From: an uncultured Lachnospiraceae bacterium
GTDB lineage: Bacteria > Bacillota > Clostridia > Lachnospirales > Lachnospiraceae
NCBI GenBank assembly: GCA_947243855.1
Contig: CAMXIK010000024.1
Location: 1 to 52,686, forward strand
DNA length: 52,686 nucleotides
Direction: 5' to 3'
The translations under genes and the position numbers were made by a program. Shown here in pieces: positions 51,325 to 52,686 of this stretch. The stretch's first letter is position 1. Every line of letters begins with the position of its first letter. Under the pieces are notes generated by a model. The model did no database searches and was not told where the DNA came from. It was given only the letters and a program-made list of their open reading frames with translations.

Positions 51325-52203
51325 ATGTATGAATTGGTACAGGTCAGCGAGAAATGTTATTACATAAACTGCCCGGCGAAGATAGGCGTCTATGTTGCGG
51401 ACAGAGAGAATGTCTATCTGATTGACAGTGGGAATGATAAGGATGCAGGGCGGAAGGTACGGCAGGTATTGGATCAGAATGGATGGCATCTGACGGCGAT
51501 TCTGAATACCCATTCCAACGCAGATCACATTGGCGGGAACAGATACCTGCAGGGGCAGACGGGATGTAAGATATATTCTAGCGGCATAGAGGCGGCTTTT
51601 ACAAAATACCCGGTCTTGGAGCCGTCTTTTCTCTACGGCGGTTATCCGTGTAAGGATTTACGGCATAAGTTTCTGATGGCGCAGGAAAGCGATGTGACGG
51701 ATTTCTCAGATGAGGGTTTCCCAAAAGATATTGAGGTGATACCCCTGCCGGGGCATTTCTTTGACATGGTGGGGTTCCGTATGCCGGACAATGTGGTGTT
51801 CCTTGCGGACTGTATCAGCAGCAGGGAGACGCTGGATAAGTATGCCGTTTCCTTCATTTATGACGTAGGCGCCTATTTGGAAACATTGGATAAAGTGGAG
51901 CAGATGGAGGCGGCTATGTTCGTGCCCGCCCATGCGGATGCCTCTGCCGATGTGAAGGAACTTGTCCGCTATAACAGGGATAAGGTGAAGAGCATTGCAG
52001 AGCGTATTTTATCCATTTGTGAAGAGCCAATGTGTTTTGAACGTATTTTGCAGGAAGTATTCAAAGGCTATGGACTTTTCATGAATTTTGAACAGTATGT
52101 ATTGGTGGGAAGCACGGTTCGGTCTTACCTTTCATGGATGAAAGATAATGGGAAGGTGGCGGCTGAATTTCAGGATAGTATGTTGGTGTGGGAGAGGGTA
52201 TAG
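51325..52203 (+). CDS. Metallo-beta-lactamase-fold hydrolase
   Basis: A 292-residue MBL-fold protein. The metal motif is THSNADHIGG, in which the second histidine of HxHxDH is asparagine; further elements are PLPGHFFDMVGF, VFLADC and PAHAD. The remaining ligands are intact, so at least one metal site probably exists. The substrate is unknown. A GGGAGG site at 51310-51315 precedes ATG 51325. A C-terminal extension (about 215-292) is helical and not part of the core fold. Confidence 0.85.
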   Translation: MYELVQVSEKCYYINCPAKIGVYVADRENVYLIDSGNDKDAGRKVRQVLDQNGWHLTAILNTHSNADHIGGNRYLQGQTGCKIYSSGIEAAFTKYPVLEPSFLYGGYPCKDLRHKFLMAQESDVTDFSDEGFPKDIEVIPLPGHFFDMVGFRMPDNVVFLADCISSRETLDKYAVSFIYDVGAYLETLDKVEQMEAAMFVPAHADASADVKELVRYNRDKVKSIAERILSICEEPMCFERILQEVFKGYGLFMNFEQYVLVGSTVRSYLSWMKDNGKVAAEFQDSMLVWERV

Positions 52204-52505
52204 GAAACGAAGGTAGTCGAGAATCCCATACCGTGAGCCAAGCGCATTCTGTTCGCTGACGTATGGTCGATCAATTGCCGGACATCCACTGGTAGCCCTA
52301 TTCTTTCAAGCCTGCTGGAGTATTCGTCCGACTTTCGGAGAATCGCATGGTAGCTTACCTCTGAATTTGGGAGTTAGCAAGTAGAAAAATCAGTTATAAA
52401 AATTCATAAAAGTTTTGTTGCATTAGCCGATATAAGATAATAAAATAGAGATAGAAAAGTATGAATTGTAACGGAAAAACCATACTAATAAGGGAGGTGT
52501 TTATC
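52204..52505. other. Unexplained GC-richer block and promoter-like leader
   Basis: From about 52205 to 52382 the sequence changes in composition and word use and is open in one plus and one minus frame (minus: HAILRKSDEYSSRLERIGLP, then HGMGFSTTFVS) but lacks start codons. It could be a remnant of a mobile element or a structured RNA; a small hairpin CCGA-CTT-TCGG lies at 52329-52339. From about 52383 the region is AT-rich and leads to the next gene. Confidence 0.35.
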
Positions 52506-52686
52506 ATGGCAACTTCAAGTATCACAAAGAATTTTGTCATTTCCGGCAAGGAACAGGTGGAGATGTTTGTCAATGCGATTGAAGAATCTGCCAAGAACCG
52601 TCCTGTTCATATACCCGTGGCTGCGAGAGAAATAACAGACGAAGCAGAACTGGTGGAATTTATGGCAAAATGGGAGAAAGCAAATG
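52506..52686 (+). CDS. Antitoxin-like small protein (3' truncated)
   Basis: The gene starts at ATG 52506, with GGGAGG at 52493-52498, and is still open at the window end. The visible 60 residues (SSITKNFVISGKEQVEMFVNAIEES, later AELVEFMAKWEKAN) match a class of small Clostridia proteins often found as the antitoxin half of toxin-antitoxin pairs. No toxin can be seen. The part after base 52686 is needed for confirmation. Confidence 0.6.
   Translation, partial: MATSSITKNFVISGKEQVEMFVNAIEESAKNRPVHIPVAAREITDEAELVEFMAKWEKAN

Noticed and set aside
1..52686. tRNA, rRNA, CRISPR arrays or transposase genes
   Set aside because: No CCA-end cloverleaf, rRNA word, regularly spaced repeat or transposase motif was seen on either strand.

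Overview
The window looks like a chromosomal piece of a gut-type Clostridia genome, most probably Lachnospiraceae. The grounds are strong AGGAGG-type ribosome binding sites, moderate GC content, low-GC Gram-positive promoters, and typical families: two MATE exporters, FapA/DUF342, a CD1871A-like CXXC micro-protein, the AmmeMemoRadiSam pair, LytTR/GHKL signalling, and ECF-transporter, MocR and MerR loci. I see no rRNA, tRNA, CRISPR array, intact insertion sequence or phage module. The genus cannot be fixed from the sequence alone.

Layout. (a) 1-5870: a plus-strand surface-glycan type operon with a truncated first gene, a multidomain cytidylyltransferase, a family 2 glycosyltransferase and two TIM-barrel sugar isomerase-like proteins. 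The first four genes end in, or contain, the same Rossmann-like module. (b) 5896-6535: a RelB/YoeB toxin-antitoxin pair. (c) 6567-11697: a MATE exporter divergent from a LysR regulator, then a TetR regulator and a CPBP membrane protease that share an operator sequence, then two flavodoxin-like genes. (d) 11721-24536: a second-messenger and sensing block (HD-GYP phosphodiesterase, two chemoreceptors, FapA, a double-GGDEF membrane protein). It encloses a MerR regulon: serine hydrolase, MerR regulator, second MATE exporter, with two matching 19-bp-spacer promoters. (e) 24602-26187: a three-gene extracytoplasmic redox operon, including a 50-codon CXXC gene.

(f) 26260-30923: a small beta-rich protein, a stand-alone activase-related CoA-dehydratase module, a DUF4160/DUF2442 pair and a LytTR/GHKL two-component system. 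(g) 30955-36591: accessory-looking region with a hypothetical protein, a CCGG-family (BsaWI-like) restriction endonuclease without a methyltransferase, an esterase, and a macro-domain gene closely coupled to an AT-rich helicase-nuclease. (h) 36704-40956: split chromate-type transporter, OmpR/histidine kinase pair and a secreted protein. (i) 41066-44717: AMMECR1/MEMO fusion, its radical SAM partner and a PI-PLC-like protein. (j) 44757-52203: MocR regulator divergent from an ECF S component, AraC regulator, EamA exporter, DUF2000, MerR divergent from an SDR oxidoreductase, YdeI-like protein and an MBL-fold hydrolase. (k) 52204-52686: an unexplained compact block followed by a truncated antitoxin-like gene.

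Regulation is unusually legible. MerR, TetR and MocR-type operators sit on recognisable promoters beside their regulator genes, so several loci read as self-contained stress or nutrient switches. The most promising places for new biology are the shared Rossmann module in the glycan operon, the lone restriction enzyme, the macro-domain/helicase-nuclease pair, the CXXC redox operon and the MocR-ECF vitamin locus. All functions are inferred by reading motifs; no database search was run.
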